Assembly: GCA_947631585.1 (NCBI GenBank)
Contig: CANRLY010000118.1
Coordinates: forward strand, 1 to 5,757
DNA from: an uncultured Clostridia bacterium
Lineage (GTDB): Bacteria > Bacillota > Clostridia > Oscillospirales > Ruminococcaceae
Length of the DNA stretch: 5,757 bases
Direction: 5' to 3'
A program made the position numbers and the translations under genes. Within the stretch, counting starts at the first letter, position 1, and each line of letters begins with the position of its first letter. The notes under the pieces are model-generated. The model was given only the letters and a program-made list of their open reading frames with translations. It made no database searches and was not told where the DNA came from. Below, piece after piece: positions 4,862 to 5,757 of this stretch.

Positions 4862-5719
4862 CTACCCCAACGCCGCAAGATAGCGCTTTTTCATAGCAAG
4901 GGCATCGGAGTCCTGAGTTCCGGCGCTTTCGCAGATGAACACCGGCGAAAGATCTTTTTTAGCCACCAGTTCCATAAGCGGCTCAAAGTCGGGTCCATAG
5001 CCCTCATTGTTTTCAAAAGTAAGATGTTTCTTCTCGCCGCCCGGGACGGTATAAATTATCTTGGAAAAGTGGCTATGGAACACTTTAAGGCGGTCGCTTC
5101 CCAGTGCATTTCCGACCATATCCAGCATTTTTTCATACTCCGCCTTACCCTTTATCACCCCGAACTCTCTGGCGTTAAGGTGTCCGAAGTCGATACAAGG
5201 AATGAAGCTGTCGTCCAGCCGGCAGAGTTCCAGAACTTCCGGCAGGTCGCCCAGCTGGTTGACTTTGCCCATTGTCTCCGGACAGAAGTGTATACTTTCA
5301 AAGCCCTGTTCCACCGCTTCTTTTCTAGCCCTGAGAAGGGTATCCTTTGCCAGTTCCAGAGCTTCCTGTCTGCTTATCTTAGAGCAAGAGCCGCTATGTA
5401 TCACTATCCTGTCCGCACCCATTCTTTTGGCGGCGTCGCAGGACTGTATAATATAGTTTATGCTGTTATTGCGTTTTTCTTCCTCCAGGCTGGAAAGTGA
5501 GATAAAATACGGAGCGTGCAGCGAAAGTGTTATACCGTTTTTTCCGGCGTTTTCTTTCATTTGAGAAGCCGTCTTATCGGTGACCTTTACTCCTCTGCCG
5601 CACTGGTACTCATAGTGGTCAAGACCCATTTCTTTCAGGTAAGCCGGCGCCTGAACGGTAGATCTGAAATTTGCCGAAAAAGCGTCAGAATTTCCGGCAG
5701 GACCGAATCTTGCAGCCAT
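4862..5719 (-). CDS. Endonuclease IV-like TIM-barrel protein (AP endonuclease family 2)
   Basis: This is a 285-residue soluble TIM barrel, the same length as E. coli Nfo, which cuts DNA at abasic sites in base-excision repair. Most metal ligands of Nfo can be placed: His68 (LHAPY), His108 (IHSGS), Glu148 (PETMGK), Asp177 and His180 (IDFGHLNA), His215 (HSHFSK), His232 (KKHL) and Glu264 (ICES). The Asp that precedes the last zinc histidine in Nfo (DRH) is replaced: here the segment reads GGEKKH, with Lys at the aligned place and Glu229 next to it. So zinc site 3 is altered, and a related TIM-barrel role other than AP endonuclease is possible. The ATG at 5719 has GGGAGGAG (5728-5735) 8 bases upstream. 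It leads the cluster with aroQ (36 bases downstream). Superfamily is clear; exact activity is less so, hence no gene symbol. Confidence 0.82.
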   Translation of the reverse strand: MAARFGPAGNSDAFSANFRSTVQAPAYLKEMGLDHYEYQCGRGVKVTDKTASQMKENAGKNGITLSLHAPYFISLSSLEEEKRNNSINYIIQSCDAAKRMGADRIVIHSGSCSKISRQEALELAKDTLLRARKEAVEQGFESIHFCPETMGKVNQLGDLPEVLELCRLDDSFIPCIDFGHLNAREFGVIKGKAEYEKMLDMVGNALGSDRLKVFHSHFSKIIYTVPGGEKKHLTFENNEGYGPDFEPLMELVAKKDLSPVFICESAGTQDSDALAMKKRYLAALG

Positions 5720-5721
5720 TT

Positions 5722-5757
5722 TCAGAACTCCTCCCGATCTTTTTTACGTCTGAACAG
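5722..5757 (-). CDS. Possible C-terminal tail of a gene cut by the right edge
   Basis: On the - strand one frame is open from the window edge to a TGA at 5722-5724, reading LFRRKKDREEF, two bases before the ATG of the TIM-barrel gene. The tight stop-to-start spacing would fit an upstream operon member. Only 11 residues are visible, so neither the gene nor its family can be established. Confidence 0.3.
   Translation of the reverse strand: MFRRKKDREEF

Noticed and set aside
4712..5500. A 262-codon open frame on the + strand opposite aroQ and the TIM-barrel gene
   Set aside because: It is antisense to well-supported genes, has no recognisable domain and no Shine-Dalgarno, and begins inside aroQ.

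Overview
This 5.76 kb window reads as ordinary core chromosome of a Gram-positive anaerobe of the class Clostridia, most likely a Ruminococcus-like member of the Oscillospiraceae. The basis is the clostridial form of RibU behind an FMN riboswitch, a CD1247-type acidic zinc-ribbon protein next to efp, the aroQ / Xaa-Pro peptidase / efp gene order shared with Bacillus subtilis and other Firmicutes, strong GGAGG ribosome-binding sites and moderate GC content. The taxonomic placement is inference from gene content, not a search. No mobile element, CRISPR array, tRNA or rRNA is visible.

Layout. On the left, + strand, there is the end of an unidentified reading frame (1-219), then a single SDR-family reductase gene (268-981) with its own sigma-A promoter (206-234) and a hairpin terminator (1011-1039). 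Everything to the right is on the - strand. In the order of transcription it runs: the possible tail of a gene cut by the right edge, an endonuclease IV-like TIM-barrel protein (4862-5719), type II 3-dehydroquinate dehydratase aroQ (4388-4825), an M24 Xaa-Pro peptidase (3281-4384), a 200-base gap holding a strong promoter, elongation factor P (2523-3080), a CD1247-family acidic zinc-ribbon protein (2017-2484), an FMN riboswitch with a terminator/antiterminator (1812-1988), and the riboflavin ECF-transporter S component ribU (1079-1771). ribU and the reductase gene converge on one bidirectional terminator.

How the genes relate. The main biological link is between efp and the reductase. The reductase carries the sequence style of YmfI, which in B. 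subtilis reduces the 5-aminopentanone intermediate on Lys32 of EF-P. The EF-P here has a lysine at exactly position 32 in a PGKGAAF loop, provided the start is moved to the internal ATG at 3080, which has an ideal Shine-Dalgarno. The modified protein and its likely modifying enzyme therefore sit about 1.5 kb apart. The other functions are housekeeping: shikimate pathway (aroQ), proline-peptide turnover (M24 peptidase), probable base-excision repair (Nfo-like) and riboflavin uptake under FMN feedback control.

I do not see a new multi-gene system. Points worth a second look are the EF-P/reductase pairing, a perfect 12-bp inverted repeat framing the peptidase-efp gap, altered metal-site residues in the Nfo-like protein, a palindrome over the ribU ribosome-binding site, and two start-site corrections (efp and aroQ).
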